64,000 bases of DNA from Polytrichum commune (GCA_950295325.1 OX485806.1:6698001-6762000), one strand, 5' to 3'; shown: positions 12,001-24,257, counted from the stretch's first letter. Notes: generated by a model not told the origin, from the sequence alone. Numbers and translations: made by a program.

Positions 12001-13249
12001 TTGGCAACAAGGTGGGCATGTTGAAGAGAAGGAAGAGACAGAGGATAAGAAAGATTGGCAACAGGGTGATAATCTACAAGAGAAGAAGGATGAGACAATG
12101 GAAAAGAATGATTGGCAGCAAGGTGGTAATGGAGGAGTGAACAAGGAAGATGTGGAAAATGAAGATCATCGGCAAGGTGGTATTGTGGAAGAGAAGGAAG
12201 AGGGGGTGGAAAAGAAGGATTGGCAGCCAGGTGGTAATGATGGAGAGAAGAAGGAAGAAGTGGAGGAAAAAGATTGGCAACAAGCTGGTAAGGATGGAGA
12301 GAAGAAGGATGACATGGTGGAAAAGAAAGATTGGCAAGAGGGTGGAGACAAAAAGGAGGTGGTGGTGGAAGAGGACGTTGGAGAGAAGAAGGATGAGGTA
12401 GTGGAAAAAAAAGATTGGCAACAAGGCAGTAATGATGGAGAGAAAAAACAGGAGGTAGTAGAAAATAAAGATTGGCAGCAAGGTGTTAATGCAGAAGAGA
12501 AGAAGGAAGAGCTGGTGGAAAAGAAAGATTGGGAACAAAGTGGTACTGATGGAGAGAAAAAGGATGAGATGGTGGAAAAGAAAGACTGGAAGGAGGGTGG
12601 TAATGTGGAAGAGAAGAAGGAAGAGGCTGTAGAGAAGAAAGATTGGGAACAGGGTGGTAATGTGGAAGAGAAGAAGGAAGAGGCTGTAGAGAAGAAAGAT
12701 TGGGAACAGGGTGGTAATGTGGAAGAGAAGAAGGAAGAGGTTGTAGAGAAGAAAGATTGGGAACAGGGTGGTAATGTGGAAGAGAAGAAGGAAGAGGTTG
12801 TAGAGAAGAAAGATTGGGAACAGGGTGGTACTGTGGAAGAGAAGAAGGAAGAGGTTGTAGAAAAGAAAGATGGGGAACAGGGTGGTAATGTGGAAGAAAA
12901 GAAGGAAGAGGTTGTGGAAAAGAAGGATGGGGAACATGGTAGTAATGAGGAAGAGAAGAAGGAAGAGGTTGTGGAAAAGAAGGATGGGGAACATGGTAGT
13001 AAAGAGGAAGAGAAGAAGGAAGAGGTTGTGGAAAAGAAGGATGCGGAACAGGGTAGTAATGTGGAAGAGAAGAAGGAAGAGGCAGTGGAAAAGAAAGATT
13101 GGCAGCAAGGTGGTAATGTAGAAGTGAAGAAGGAAGAGGTGGTGGAGAAGAAAGATTGGCAACAAGCTGTTTATGAGAAAGAGAAGGAAGCAGTGTTGGA
13201 AAAGAAAGATTTGCAACTAGGGAGCAATACCCAAGCTGGAGGTAATTGA
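9048..13249 (+). CDS. Single-pass membrane protein with a long Glu/Lys-rich repeat tail
   Basis: Function unknown. Three coding exons: 9048-9372, 9987-10058 and 10701-13249, all with GT-AG junctions in phase 1, giving 981 residues. Residues 1-28 are basic (RHPSHRYQKAKGLKVKH); residues 29-46 form one hydrophobic segment, so the likely topology is type II with a short cytosolic N terminus. A short LGRKSLIPG motif follows at 75-83. From memory this N-terminal layout (basic stretch, membrane segment, RK-L-P motif) recurs in uncharacterised plant membrane proteins. The rest is acidic low-complexity sequence that becomes an array of a 19-residue repeat (GGNVEEKKEEVVEKKDWEQ type) in about the last 430 residues. 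It is probably disordered or helical, with a conserved Trp-Glu/Gln-Gln in most units. The start at 9048 is the first Met after the acceptor at 9032; Met10 is an alternative. Intron 2 holds an antisense family A MITE. Gene structure is sure; function is not. Confidence 0.8.
10267..10638 (-). mobile_element. Family A MITE, copy 3 (antisense, in intron 2)
   Basis: Read on the minus strand it starts AGGTAATGGGTCTTAGATGC after TA and contains 'cacttctcctaggatgtga', 'cccccaattatgttgacta' and 'gtccaatctctttcaaaca' in the same order as copies 1 and 2. The far end (+ strand, 10267) reads AGGTAAAGTAGACAACCCTTA. It lies wholly inside intron 2 of the Glu/Lys-rich gene. The ORF starting at 10324 is part of this element and is not a gene. 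Confidence 0.75.
11935..13225 (+). repeat. Coding minisatellite, 57 bp (19 codons), about 22 units
   Basis: In-frame units end in KKDW(Q/E)QGG and run from about 11935 to 13225. The units around 12597-12840 are almost identical at the nucleotide level, while flanking units drift (for example KKDGEHGS, NKDWQQGV). One unit near 12340-12405 is expanded by an extra VVVEEDVG segment, and two are shortened by one or two residues. The pattern of a homogeneous centre with worn edges is what unequal crossing-over or slippage leaves. The long antisense ORF across it (12074-13216) is a by-product of the purine-rich repeat. Confidence 0.9.
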
Positions 13250-14259
13250 CAAAGATTCTTAGAATCTATGGGTCTTTAGTTAAAGCCCGCAGTTTTGATT
13301 GAACTGTCCGCAGTTCTGAAATTGTTGTTGTGACTTCTATGAGTTGAATGTTAATGACTCCATGGTTGTGATAGAAAAGTTTACTAATTGGGGCATCTTC
13401 GGATAAAATGCAGGCCAATAGTAAGATGACCACCAACAATCAACTGATGTCTATGAAGATAGAATGCAGAGACTAGGAAGACCACGAAACAACATTGATG
13501 TCTCAAGACAGAGGAACAAGAAGAGAACAGTACATTTAAATGTGTTATAGAAGATTATAGTACAATGTATAGAGATTGAGGAGTGGCAATCCCTGTCATT
13601 GGCACACATCACTCTACAGGAGGAAAATAAAAAATACGAGGAGAAGCTCATGTATAGGGTACTCTTAAACTCAATGACCCAGTATTTAATGCCTTTTAAG
13701 ATAGATCCATCTTTTGGTGGCCTTTCGCCATTCTTGATGAGATTAATAGCCATGTGATTGCATGGTAGTCATAGGCTGTCTACGTGTTGTCACTGGGAAC
13801 CAATACAAATTACATCTATTCGTGCTGGAATATTTTAACAGACTTAGAATTCCATGTGCACTTTTGTAGCCTTCAGCTCGCCATGTGGTTATTTATTCCA
13901 GCTGTCTGTGGACATGCTTTTGCAATTAATATAGCATGAGCTACTATCTAATCCCACCACACATTGGGCAGACTCAAAGAAGTGTTGGTTTATTGTGGGC
14001 TTCAATCTTCCATGTAAATGTCTTCCCATCCCTTGAAGAAAATCTAACGTGCCCATTGTACTTGCCCACTAGTTTTACTAGGAGGTTTCTGTCATATAGC
14101 TTAGCACAACACGTTCCATATCATGCTGAGGCTAAGGACTAAGGACCTTACCACACTTGCTTGTTTTAGAACCGGAACGGCTGGAAAGTTGGGGTTAGGT
14201 GAAGAAGACCTGGAACCAAGACCGCTTGTAGTCAGCAGCACGTACTTAGATTTTAGATA
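13250..14259. other. 3' flank of the membrane-protein gene, no other gene seen
   Basis: The sequence after the stop is AT-rich, with short ORFs that show no domain. The transcript end of the preceding gene should lie here, but I find no clear AATAAA to place it. Confidence 0.4.
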
Positions 14260-14560
14260 AGGTAGATGAGTCTTAAATGGTTATTTTTTGCCACTAGCCC
14301 ACTTCTCCTAGGATATGAAACGTATTAGATGGTCAGCAAATCCATATGGAGGCTATAGCCACTTTGTTTATGAATATTTTGTTCATTATCAAAGTGAAAA
14401 GTCTCATGCTCATTTAATGGTCATATAGGTCCCCTAAACAGATGGTGACTATTGAGCTTAGAATGATTATCATATTTTCAATACGCAGTCTAATCTCATT
14501 TAAACACGTCTTTTTGGTATCCATTCTTGGAGCCACACCAATCCACATACCACTCAGTTG
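14260..14560 (+). mobile_element. Family A MITE, copy 4 (right end lost)
   Basis: It starts AGGTAGATGAGTCTTAAATGG after TA at 14258. It keeps 'cacttctcctaggatatga', 'ttcattatcaaagtgaa', 'atggtcatataggtcccc', 'gactattgagc' and 'ggtatccattcttggagccacacc'. The similarity stops near 14560 without the right inverted terminus. Confidence 0.65.
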
Positions 14561-17500
14561 TAGTATTGTACATAAATAGGAAGTGTAGAATCATTTTGAT
14601 AAGAGTTTGGCTATTGTAAAACTCCTCTGGTTCATGTTGAAATGTGTCGTAGAATCGTTCATACAACTGAGAGCAATGAAGTGAAGGCATGACGAAATAT
14701 ATTGTTTCCTTGAAGTAAAAGGTACTGGACATTGGTGTGCAAGGTCATTCCTGACAATTTATTGGAAACTTGAATTCCACCTAAGATATCTTTAGACGCG
14801 TGAGCAAGCAGTTCACAGCCATGTTCAAGAGGAAGGCTTTTGTGCATTGGTATACAGATGAAGGCATGGACTTTAAGGCCGAATAAAACATGAATGATCT
14901 GTAATCAGAGTACCAGCAATGCCAAGACTCTAGCGCTGAGGGAGAGGGTGGATGAGGATGCCGATGAAGATTAGATAGGCAATATTCAATTGAAGTGAAC
15001 TTGTGATCAATACACATGGAAGCTTAATTCTCATCTATTGATCCTTAATCTTAATTTCTGGGCTAATTTCAAGTTGAGTTTTTGCCAATCCACTTCCAGA
15101 TTTAGGACGACCATGTGTAGTTTGTAACCATCGATAATTGCAAACTCAAATGCCAAACGACCTTGAAGCAGTAATCTCTTGGAGGCGGACTGTTTGGATT
15201 TTTCAAGGGATTCAACATTGGAAGATAATTTGTGTCTTGCCAACACTGAGCAGGCCTTTTCACTATATACAGATATGAGAGGTTCAGAAACTTTTCCTTA
15301 TCAAGCATCTGCTTATACTTCGTGAGTAGATTGATGGGTTTAATATAGACTTCTCAGGACTCCTCAGAAGACTCTTTTGCAAAGAAAGAGCTTGAAAAGA
15401 ATCTATAGTTGACATGTGAGCAATTCATCATGTTAGTCACTACGATCAGCATTGAGCCTTTACTCTCCTTCACTTTGGCCTAATACAAGGGTGGTGTAAG
15501 AGCGCTTTAAGAAGAACATCGATTTATGGTGACTAATCTGGGATCTATCTGCTCAACAAGGCGGTGTAGGAGGTGTTCCGCAAAAGAGGAATAATACTTT
15601 CCTTTAATAAAAGATTGTTACTCGCAATATGGTCGATTTTGTGACAATTTTCACCTAACTATCCAACATTGATGGACCACCTAGTGGATAGTAAAGGGCT
15701 CATTTCTTGAAACAACTTCGCAAATTTGTGTAGGTTGCATGTAAAATTATTGTTTGAGACCCATTGGGACCCATGAGTAAGGCCACAAGGCCCTAAGTAT
15801 TTGAAAAGGCCCAAGGGGTGGGGCCTTCAGTAAGGGCATGTCCAGGGTTGATCCGCATTCGTGGATGCGTCTGCCTTGAGGGCCTTATTGAACTTCAAGC
15901 TCTCTAAATAATTTTGCAGTGCATGATTATGGATCTAATCAATGACTCAAAGCAAATTATGGAAATTATCCCTCGTTTTCCAATGGGCAATTATGCACTG
16001 TAAGCCTAGAGGGTGGGCTCTTCATTGGAAAGCTAAATGATATGCATGGGTGTGAAACCCCTATATTCGAGAAATTTATAGGAAAAAACAAATGTATACA
16101 AACAAATGGTAGACTAGAAAATGGACTCATGTATTTATACAAAGCTTTTCAATTTAATTTGATAAATGCCTCCACTAGATACACAAATAATTCATGATAT
16201 AAATAGGCCTTTAATACATATACAATACACTTTCACTTTCCAATGAGAAGGTCATCAAACATTTTTTCATTCATAAGATGTAACACAACATCAAACACTA
16301 AAACACTCGTCATTGAACCTATGGCAATAATAGCATCTAAATTCACCATCATATGATCAATTGAACCATAAGTCCACTTTGCCCCATTTGGCCTCTAATC
16401 TCAGGGAGGGGGGGGGGGAGCACTCCCTTTAAGAATAAGTACACAGTTACGATAACATAGTATGTTATGGGGGTTGTTAACCTACGATAATGGACTATAA
16501 GCCATGCTAATTATCAAAGTAATGGTAAATTGTTGTGACTATTAGCACCCTATGTGTAATTCTAAATTGTTGAATGATTGATTCAATGGTATGCTATGTT
16601 ACTTATATGTAAAGACAAAAAAAATCTAATCCCCCAAAGTCCTTAAAGTGTATGATAAACTATGAGCCATGTTCATTGGGTTGAAGCACTTTTGAAGTCA
16701 AAGAATAATGAAACCCTAATCTAGAAGCCATTGGGGGTGATCATTTTACAAGTGATTTCATTCTTCCTCAATTCTTTGTAGGAAATCAACAATCATTTAT
16801 CTATTCTCCATAATTCAAATGCAAAGTATATGATTTTTCATGTCTAGCCCCTCACTCCATTGGGTAGTTTATATGTACCACTTAGGTAATTTTATGATGT
16901 TATGTCAAATGAAATATTACATATCATATGTTTCACATGCCTAGAGCACCCCTACACTATTTTTAATTATATTACAAAATTTACCCAAAATAAATGTATA
17001 TTAGACCCTATATTTCTGTAGTTCCTATGTTTTCACTAGTGCCCCCTCCCCCCCCCCCCCCCCCCCTAAACACAACAAGAGCCTTTGGTACCAAATCTCC
17101 ATATGCAAAGGACATGCCATTAGGTCAATAGGTTCCCTATATTCGACCTACTTATCATCAAAAAATTTATGCGTTCTATAAACCCCTTCAATATACCAAG
17201 ACTTAGGAGTCAAAGAAATTTTGAAACTTTATATAGTTTTTCCTCTTTTCTTGACCTTCTTGATAACCCCAAATGCTCAAAGTTGGAGCTCCAAGAGCCT
17301 CTAGTTTGGAATAACCTAGAACTTGAATGCAAACCCTAAGAAGAATGGCCATGGTAGTCATTGGGGACTATTGCCATATGATAACAATGGATGAGAAAGT
17401 AAATTGGATGAAACTAACACACTTATTGTCAAAAAAAATCTCTAAACCTTTAGGACCCCCCTTTGTACATCGACATTTGCTTCAAAGTTCTTAATAATAA

Positions 17501-17900
17501 CCTTTATGAATGTTCACACTAGAGAAAAACAATACCTCTCTTTACACTCACATTCGGTCATACGTGGTATGAAGAGTCCATCCCTTGGGACCATAAGGCA
17601 CCCTCCATGGACACTACAAAATTCTTTGAACAACTTTATGCCGTGGCCACTAAAAAGACTAATTTGGAGCAACTTTCTATACACAAATGATTCACTTTGA
17701 ACCACCCAAGCTATTTGTTCAAGTACACTAATTGAAGCAACTTGTGTGGTTTGAACTTGTGTATACTCTCTTGATGATGAGCAAAACTTTCTTTGTATTT
17801 TGAAGCTTCCAAAAATGGATTGTTGAAGAACTATAGTGAAAGAGAAAAAGCCCATTTGTCAATAACCAATGATCTTAAAGAAATGAAAATACTAACACCC
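14561..17900. other. Intergenic, no gene recognised
   Basis: Only short ORFs without domains on either strand. It contains a poly-G tract at about 16407 and a long poly-C tract at 17041-17067. Strings of GCCC/GGCC-rich text near 15770-15850 hint at further old element ends, but no inverted or direct pair could be settled. Confidence 0.4.
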
Positions 17901-17904
17901 ATAT

Positions 17905-18150
17905 CTAGGTACCAGCCTGAATGTGAGCCCATTAGCCTTATGTTGGCCATGGTTATCCATGATGCAACATAAGGTGTTATCCCTTCTTTTGAGAAGTGGG
18001 CTCTAGTAGTAAAATAGTTATCTAAAGTTAAAGGGAAAAGGGGAAGGGGGGGGGTTGGATAGGTGCTTGTTTGTTGTCTAGTTTTCTTTTGTTTATGACT
18101 AAGTGTGTGAGGTACTTGATGATGTTTTGGTGTATGTTTTTATGAGACTT
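17905..18150 (+). repeat. Family B dispersed repeat, copy 1
   Basis: It shares with the segments at 44641 and 47343 the order 'a.tgagccc.ttagcct', 'gtgttat/gtaatgcc/gtagtgcc', '.agtgggctct', 'gcttgtttgttgtctagttttc..tt', 'gac.aagt.tgtgag' and 'tggtgtatgttttta'. About 220-240 bp. No inverted termini or promoter boxes found, so the class is open. Confidence 0.5.
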
Positions 18151-18446
18151 CCAATAATCAAAAGCCTTACTCAGCCTTTTGTGGCTTAGTGTTGCCTTAA
18201 TCACGGCAAGAATAAGGGGCACTATACATACAACAACTATTAAACTCCTCCAAGACCTACAAATCCCCAATTCCAAAATTCATAAACTAATGGAATCCTT
18301 CTCCCAAATTGCTATAGGGTACTTAACACACATAATCCTAAACAAAAGGAAATTAGAAAAGAAACAAGCCATGATCCCACTTGACTAATCACACTAACAT
18401 TTTTGTATGAATTTTTGCTCGGGAGCTTACAAAAAGAGTCTCCTTA

Positions 18447-18731
18447 AGGTGAGTGGGTCCTAGACAGACCACTTTTCTCTCTGCATCCACTTCTTGTAGG
18501 AATGAATGACAAAATTAGTGCAAGATGATTAGCAAATCCAAATCGGGCCCATAGTCACTTTTCTCATAATTTTGGGGGCTTGTATGGATATCATGTTCAT
18601 TGTCACAGTGAGGATCCTTTCAGTTGATAATTACGTTTTGAAAGGTTAACAAAGTTTGAGCATGTAGTCCAATCTCTCCTCAAATATAGGTGTCTGTTTA
18701 AGATCAGAAACCCAAATAGGCACATCTACCT
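18447..18731 (+). mobile_element. Family A MITE, copy 5
   Basis: It begins AGGTGAGTGGGTCCTAGACAG and ends, reverse-complemented, AGGTAGATGTGCCTATTTGG, with TA on both outer sides (18445-18446 and 18732-18733). The interior keeps 'tctctgcatccacttcttgtagg', 'attagtgcaagatgattagcaaatccaaatc' and 'gtagtccaatctc'. At 285 bp it is shorter than copies 1-3 through internal loss. It lies next to the helicase pseudogene fragment. Confidence 0.75.
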
Positions 18732-18754
18732 TACCTAATAAGAAAGGTACTGTT

Positions 18755-19434
18755 GGCTCTAGTGCATATCAACAAGAAGCAGAAGAAGAGGCTGCAGCTG
18801 GGCTTGCAAGAATACAATAACACAAGTACAAACTTTTGGATGCTGATGATGAGGATGAAGAGGAACACACACTAGTAAGACATATGCCAAGAAAACATAA
18901 CAATAATTTACATCTTCGAAGGAAGAGACAAGAAGCAAACATCGACAAGGATGAGGAGGACGTTGCAAATGTCAAAAAGGGACATCAGAACTTATATGTT
19001 GAACAAAATCTCTATAATGATGAAGAAGAGCAAATCAAGGAAAGAGCAAGAGAGCGGCACTAAAAGGAGAAAGAGGAGTTTAAAGAATGTTCGAGTGACA
19101 AAACAATGTTTCAACGAGAAAGTTGATGGGAGGGTTCTCCAAGTTGTCAATGAAAAAAAGCGGAAGATGAAAGGAGAAGAGAAGCTTAGGATTAGCAAAG
19201 AGAGGTTGTTCCCATGCTGAGAGAAATATCAACACAAAGGTATGGCAAACAAAGGGTTACAAAGAAGCTGAGTGAGTTGAAAGATGCATTGGACAATGAA
19301 GAGTTCTTGTTCAGAGGAATGACAATGTTGATCACCAAAGAGAAGGATACAAGCACAAGCGGGAGGTGTGCAAATGCTTTAGCATATGTGGCAGCAATTG
19401 AGTTTCTCCAATTGAAATATTATTAGTCATATTC
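18755..19434 (+). pseudogene. Fragment of a PRP2/DHX16-type DEAH-box helicase (N-terminal region)
   Basis: Reading through stops, the + strand gives AYQQEAEEEAAAGLARIQ, then KLLDADDEDEEEH, a charged stretch, and finally KQRVTKKLSELKDALDNEEF with LFRGM. This order (Gln/Glu-Ala coil, 'LLDADDEDE', RRKR-rich part, then 'K.R..KKL.ELKD...DE.+LF.G') is that of the non-catalytic N-terminal region of spliceosomal DEAH helicases PRP2/DHX16 (ESP3 in Arabidopsis), recalled from family knowledge. Stops at about 18822 and 19062 and frame changes between 19060 and 19230 break it. There is no helicase core. No introns are evident, so it may be a retrocopy fragment. It cannot make a functional enzyme. Confidence 0.6.
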
Positions 19435-20439
19435 CTAGACATGAGATTCTTAAAAGATCAACATTTGTTAATGACATCAGATAGTTCCATGCAGGCGTGT
19501 GTGCACATTTACATGGATTGCAAAGTATGTATCTATGCCACACAACACAGCTCTCACTTGCATGTACAATTTCAGCCTCATGTTTCAAGGAACCCCCAAA
19601 GCATCAAGGTTCGATGTTAGACAGACCCTATATGTGGTGAGTGCCAATAATACAGGTGGTGGTGAACAAGTCTTATGATACGGAAAAATTCTTCACAGTA
19701 ATCACTCCCTGTCCCTCATCCTCCTTCATATGTTAAGAGTGGAACCTAATACGAATAGAAACCACGTAGAATTTAGCTTGCAAAAACACGCATTTCTGTC
19801 TCACTGGGAGACCAATATGAGAAGGTATTCAAGTAGTCCTCAGATTTACCTATGAACACCCAACCAAGAGCTCCAAAGTCCCTCCAAAAACGTAACTAGA
19901 AACTTTCAGAAGAGGCAAAAATGAAGCACTTCAAAACCAGACAAAAAGATGGGTAAGCCTACCCCTCCCCATCAGAAAACTGTGCAAAGCACTACTTTCC
20001 AATGCATGTCTCATGTCCTTCAATTACTTTACAGAAATTGATGTCATCCACAAAACACACAGTTCCAGTCATTTCATTGAGAACAAAGAATAATAGAGTG
20101 TGCCAGAAAAACTTACACCCGCATCAAAGGAGGACAATAACATCAAAGATCCCCTGAAACAGGGTTGATGGTATGAAGATGATGAACTGCGGGAGATGAT
20201 TTTCCTGAAAGCACCTGAGGCCAACCAGGCATTTGTGCCTCAGAATTGTGGAAGGACTGGAGAGATAGATCTTGAAGGTTGGATAGAGAGATAAAGCCCT
20301 GTTGGTATGCTTCCCTCAAAAAAGGAGAGCAGCCATACCTTTTTGGATCTCTGGTGCCACCTCACCATTGCATCATCAGCTGGTAGTGTGCAAGAACCCT
20401 GTATTATCAAAAAATGCTGCAGACCTTGGAGAAGATTCT
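19435..20439. other. Intergenic / 3' flank of XPO7, nothing recognised
   Basis: No ORF with a recognisable product. The 3' untranslated region of the minus-strand XPO7 gene should occupy part of 19.9-20.4 kb, but I see no distinct polyadenylation signal. Confidence 0.4.
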
Positions 20440-23400
20440 CTACTTAGCCCTAAAATCATGCCTGAATACGGTCAAATTCTGTGTGAACTTGTCCCTGTTT
20501 TTGGATTCCAAAGTGCGAGTGACATCGGCCATGAGCTTATCAAAGCAACCGGCAAGTCGCTGCTGCTGATCTAGAGGCTGGCTAGAGAGAATCTGAGATT
20601 TGAGGCCTATGAAGATCTGCTCATTGATAAGAATAAGAGAAAGCATAGGTCTGCTGAGGCTCCACTGGTTAGTACAGTCCTCAAACAAGACGACTTCAAA
20701 TAGTGACTTCAGAATCTCTGGGAAGAGATTTGGGCATTCGGCAACATGTCTCGCGAGGTTGACAGCAGCCACTGAAGTTGGACTCTCGTCCATGGTGATG
20801 TTGTGGAAGTAGAATGCAGCAAGACTATCCACCGCTGATGCACATTGGGAGGAGGTACTCACATCTAGACTCCTTACTCCCAGTTCTAGGGATCCAACAA
20901 GGTGGCCAAAAGTAGCTGTATCAAGATTAATAATGACTGATGTGTGGTTGTGACAAAGCACCTCCAGAAGGGCAAAGTAGGCTCTCCCCAGCTTCCTGAA
21001 AACCATGATACTTGCAAGAGGGATGGATAGTGACATTTTCAATGCCATGTCTAGAGCATCTGCTAGAGCTCGATCACCATACAACTCAAAGACTCCAAAG
21101 TTGCAATAGTTTCCAGCAAGGGCTCTTGTCAGGATAGTCAAAGCCACCGATATACCCTTGTACTTGTATGCATACGGATCATTTGTCACAATTGACAGGA
21201 CCCGAGAGCCATATGCTACTATCAACTTACTGATCTCCCGGAATAGGAGGATTCCATTCGGTGATGACGAATCAAATGTCAAGCGCTGTGTCTTGTTGAT
21301 GACAAACTCAGCAACAAACTTTAACAAAGGTGTCGTGACCTCTGGTGTATCCGTCCACTGCTCCAAAGCTCGTAAGAACAATGGAAAATGGGCAGGATAA
21401 AGCCAGTCAAACAAAAGACCAAATGTCCTCCGACTATTTGTAGCCATGGTTATGCCCCTGAGATCTCTCATTAGCCCAATAAGAGCAAACTTGACCTCAT
21501 CCAAACGAAATGCTGAATCTGGAGTGATTTCTAGGCTCACAAAAACCTGCTGGAGCGAGACAACAAAGGCCTTGAATTTCGCAGCACTATCCTCCATAAA
21601 CAGTAGCCTCCCAAGTGTAGAGTAATAGATTGTTCGGTTTCTTGAGTTGCCATATTCATCCAGAAATGGGAAGTACTCCCTTGTGTGGTGTTCCATGATA
21701 TAGTTAACAGCCTCCAGCTTCAACAATAACTTCCCACTCATATACCCAGCTGCAAGCTCTTGAAATAGATTCAGTGTTTGCTCAATCACATCCTCACACT
21801 GCGCATAGCATTTGAGATTGGTGGCAATCTTCCCCACAATAAGATTCATCACCATAAGGTGATCTTGGAGACCCAAAAGCTCGTTTAATTTTGCATAGAG
21901 TTGTTTGCAAGATTGCATGGCCTGATCACCCACATACACCTTGCGAAAATTTTGGAAGAACAAAAGAATGGCCAAGTCCAGTCGCTGCTTACTACTTTCT
22001 GAATACCTCTGTGCATGAGACCCCGTGTCTGTTACTTGTATGAGCTGAAATATGCGGGCAGCCAACTCTCCATCTATTCCTTCGTGAGGTTCTGCACTGG
22101 TGCTAGAGGTTTGGCGGCCCTTTATGATGGAGCCTACAATATGGACCAGCCATGTGAGCTGACCCTCCATAGCCTGCAACTGCTGGTTGTCTACCCCTGT
22201 CTGTCTTGCAGCTTCTGTGTAAGCCTGCAGAAATATTAAATGGTACGATAAAAATAAATATAGGCAGGCATTCACCAAGGGTGGAGCAGTACACACAATC
22301 AGACAGGAGAACTGCGAATCTTAAAACAGCGGAAAGCGCCATTTAAGTTCTTCCAATGTTAGCTGGGGTACTTCAGAACAATCGCCACCAACAAGCAATT
22401 TTGCCGAGGTGTGAAGATGGAGGGCATATTTTTCCTGGAAGCCTCCTTTTGACAATGGCCTGCATAGAGAAGGTTCACCCAGCAGGCACCAAAGCTAAGC
22501 AGAATACCAGCTTAAACCCAGTAGGCCCCTGTACTGCAGAGATGCATTTGACCATTAACAATATCCGGTAAGGGAACCCTCCCTGCAGTGCCATTGCCAA
22601 AAGAAGGCTCCAAACCCTAATTTGCTCCTCCCTTGCAGCACTTACCCAGAACTCACCCCCACTCTTGGCTCACTCAATGCCCTATGGCAAGATTAGAGAT
22701 GCAAAATTACTTGAGCTGTTACAGAGAGTGTGGAGGTGGTGTGCATGAATGCGCGCAAAAGATGCACTACACCTGCAAGATGGGAATCAAGTAGAGAGTT
22801 AGTGGGGACGCTGCGGTGCATGTGAGCAGGTAGAGGGTGGGTGGGTGAGTGGGCGGGCAGTGTGTCGGATGGAGCACTGTACCTGTAAAATAGGCTCCAG
22901 TAAAGCAGCAACATAACTACTGCTCTTCTCGTATTGAAAACGACAGAGATATGGAAGGCTGTCCATCTGATCCTGCAGATGTTCCTCATTGTCAAGAGGA
23001 TCATCTGCAAGGTTGTTCTGCAGGACTGCCTGTACAGAATCCAGCCTTGATGTAATGTACGCCTCGGTTATCTTGGGGACATACGTATCGAGAAGACTGG
23101 GAGCGTCGCTCTTCAAATAAGGCACAGAAGACACTAAACGCGACCACAACGCAAGCAGATAAAATACACTCCCACTCGCCCATTGCCATGACTGTAGGGA
23201 ATGGATTGTGAATTCGGCAACCAGCTGAATCCAATCTGCATAATTCTCGACACCAACCAATTCAGACAGTTGGCAGTTTGTCTTCAAGCGTCCAAGCAAC
23301 CGGCAATACTCATGATAGTTTTCATGTTCAGACAAGCCTTGCCGAGTTCGTAGGATCTCCCTAGTGCCATTCATGATATGCGATAAGAACTTGGACCTCT

Positions 23401-24256
23401 CTGTTTCACTTGAAAACAGAGACCGACGGACTGAGGCCATTCTGGTCAAGCACTCAAGGGCCTCATTTGAGAGCGGAGGTTTCGTTGACGTGTAGTAATC
23501 AAAGAAGAGCTGCATTGTAGATGCATCCTCCAAAACAGGTCGCCAAGTGGAAGGTATCTGAATCGTTCCCAGATCCTCCGAGCTCTCATCAAGAGTAGTA
23601 CCCACAAAATCAAATGACAAACACTTTAATGACAAAGCAATCGCCTGCTCCCGAAGCCTTTCATCTGCGGTCTCAACCTGGAGCTGTTGTAGAGAAGTAA
23701 GTGAGATTTGGAAAATCTGGAAAAGAGCGAGGTCCCGAAAACTGCAGGCTGTCTTGCGATGGTGAGTAAGCGACAAGCCGGGGCTGGATTGATTCATTTC
23801 CGCAACCAGCTGATTGAAAATCTTCAATCCTATAAGGAAGTGCTCCCCAAAACCCTGCGCCAAAAACTTCGTGGCCTCCTTCACAACGTCCCGGAAGCGC
23901 TCGTCGTCGTACCATCCTAGCTTTGTGATCCGGCACAGCAACAATATCAGGCTCGTCGTCACAATCGACTGGAGCTCCTGCCCTTTCGACGCCAAATACG
24001 TGACAACATAGTTCCCAATGTCCAATCGCAGCTGCGCTGCCAACGTGTGTTTCGTCACCTGCTTCACCAAGCTCGAGCTTGCAAATAGTTGTGCGTACGG
24101 ACTTGCCGAGTTATCTAAAATGAACTGGCATTGCGATATATACTCTGTGTTCTGCGAGAAGCATGCGAGCGAGATCTCCACTTGCGCTCGCTCTGCCGGG
24201 TCTTGTGATGTATACAGCCGCTCGCAAAGAACACTCAGTTGCCCCAGGCTCTCCAT
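20440..24256 (-). CDS. Exportin-7 (RanBP16/17-like) nuclear export receptor
   Basis: A karyopherin-beta that binds Ran-GTP and carries protein cargo out of the nucleus. Two coding exons on the minus strand, 24256-22883 (458 codons) and 22224-20440 (594 codons plus TAG), are joined in phase 0 at ...EPILQ|AYTEA with a GTACAG donor and TGCAG acceptor, giving 1052 residues, the usual length for plant XPO7. The N terminus (LCERLYTSQDPAERAQVEISL, then FILDNSASPYAQLFASSSL) is the importin-beta N-terminal domain, and the rest forms HEAT-like helices. Strongly typical stretches are NGILLFREISKLIVAYGSR, NYCNFGVFELYGDRALADAL and the C-terminal SKNRDKFTQNLTVFRHDF. The start is the only Met before the conserved LxxLCExLY. 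In flowering plants this gene is, from memory, cut by many introns, so two exons are unusual. A telo-box cluster lies just upstream of the ATG. Confidence 0.95.
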
Positions 24257-24257
24257 G

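Noticed and set aside
12074-13216. A 380-codon minus-strand ORF rich in Leu and Phe that looks like a membrane protein
   Set aside because: It is the antisense of the GAA/GAG-rich coding repeat; stops are rare there because of base composition, and the plus-strand frame is spliced to a clear upstream exon.
17041-17067. Long homopolymer tracts here and at 16407, 27001, 49169, 49246 and 52159
   Set aside because: Real or sequencing artefact cannot be told apart; no function assigned.
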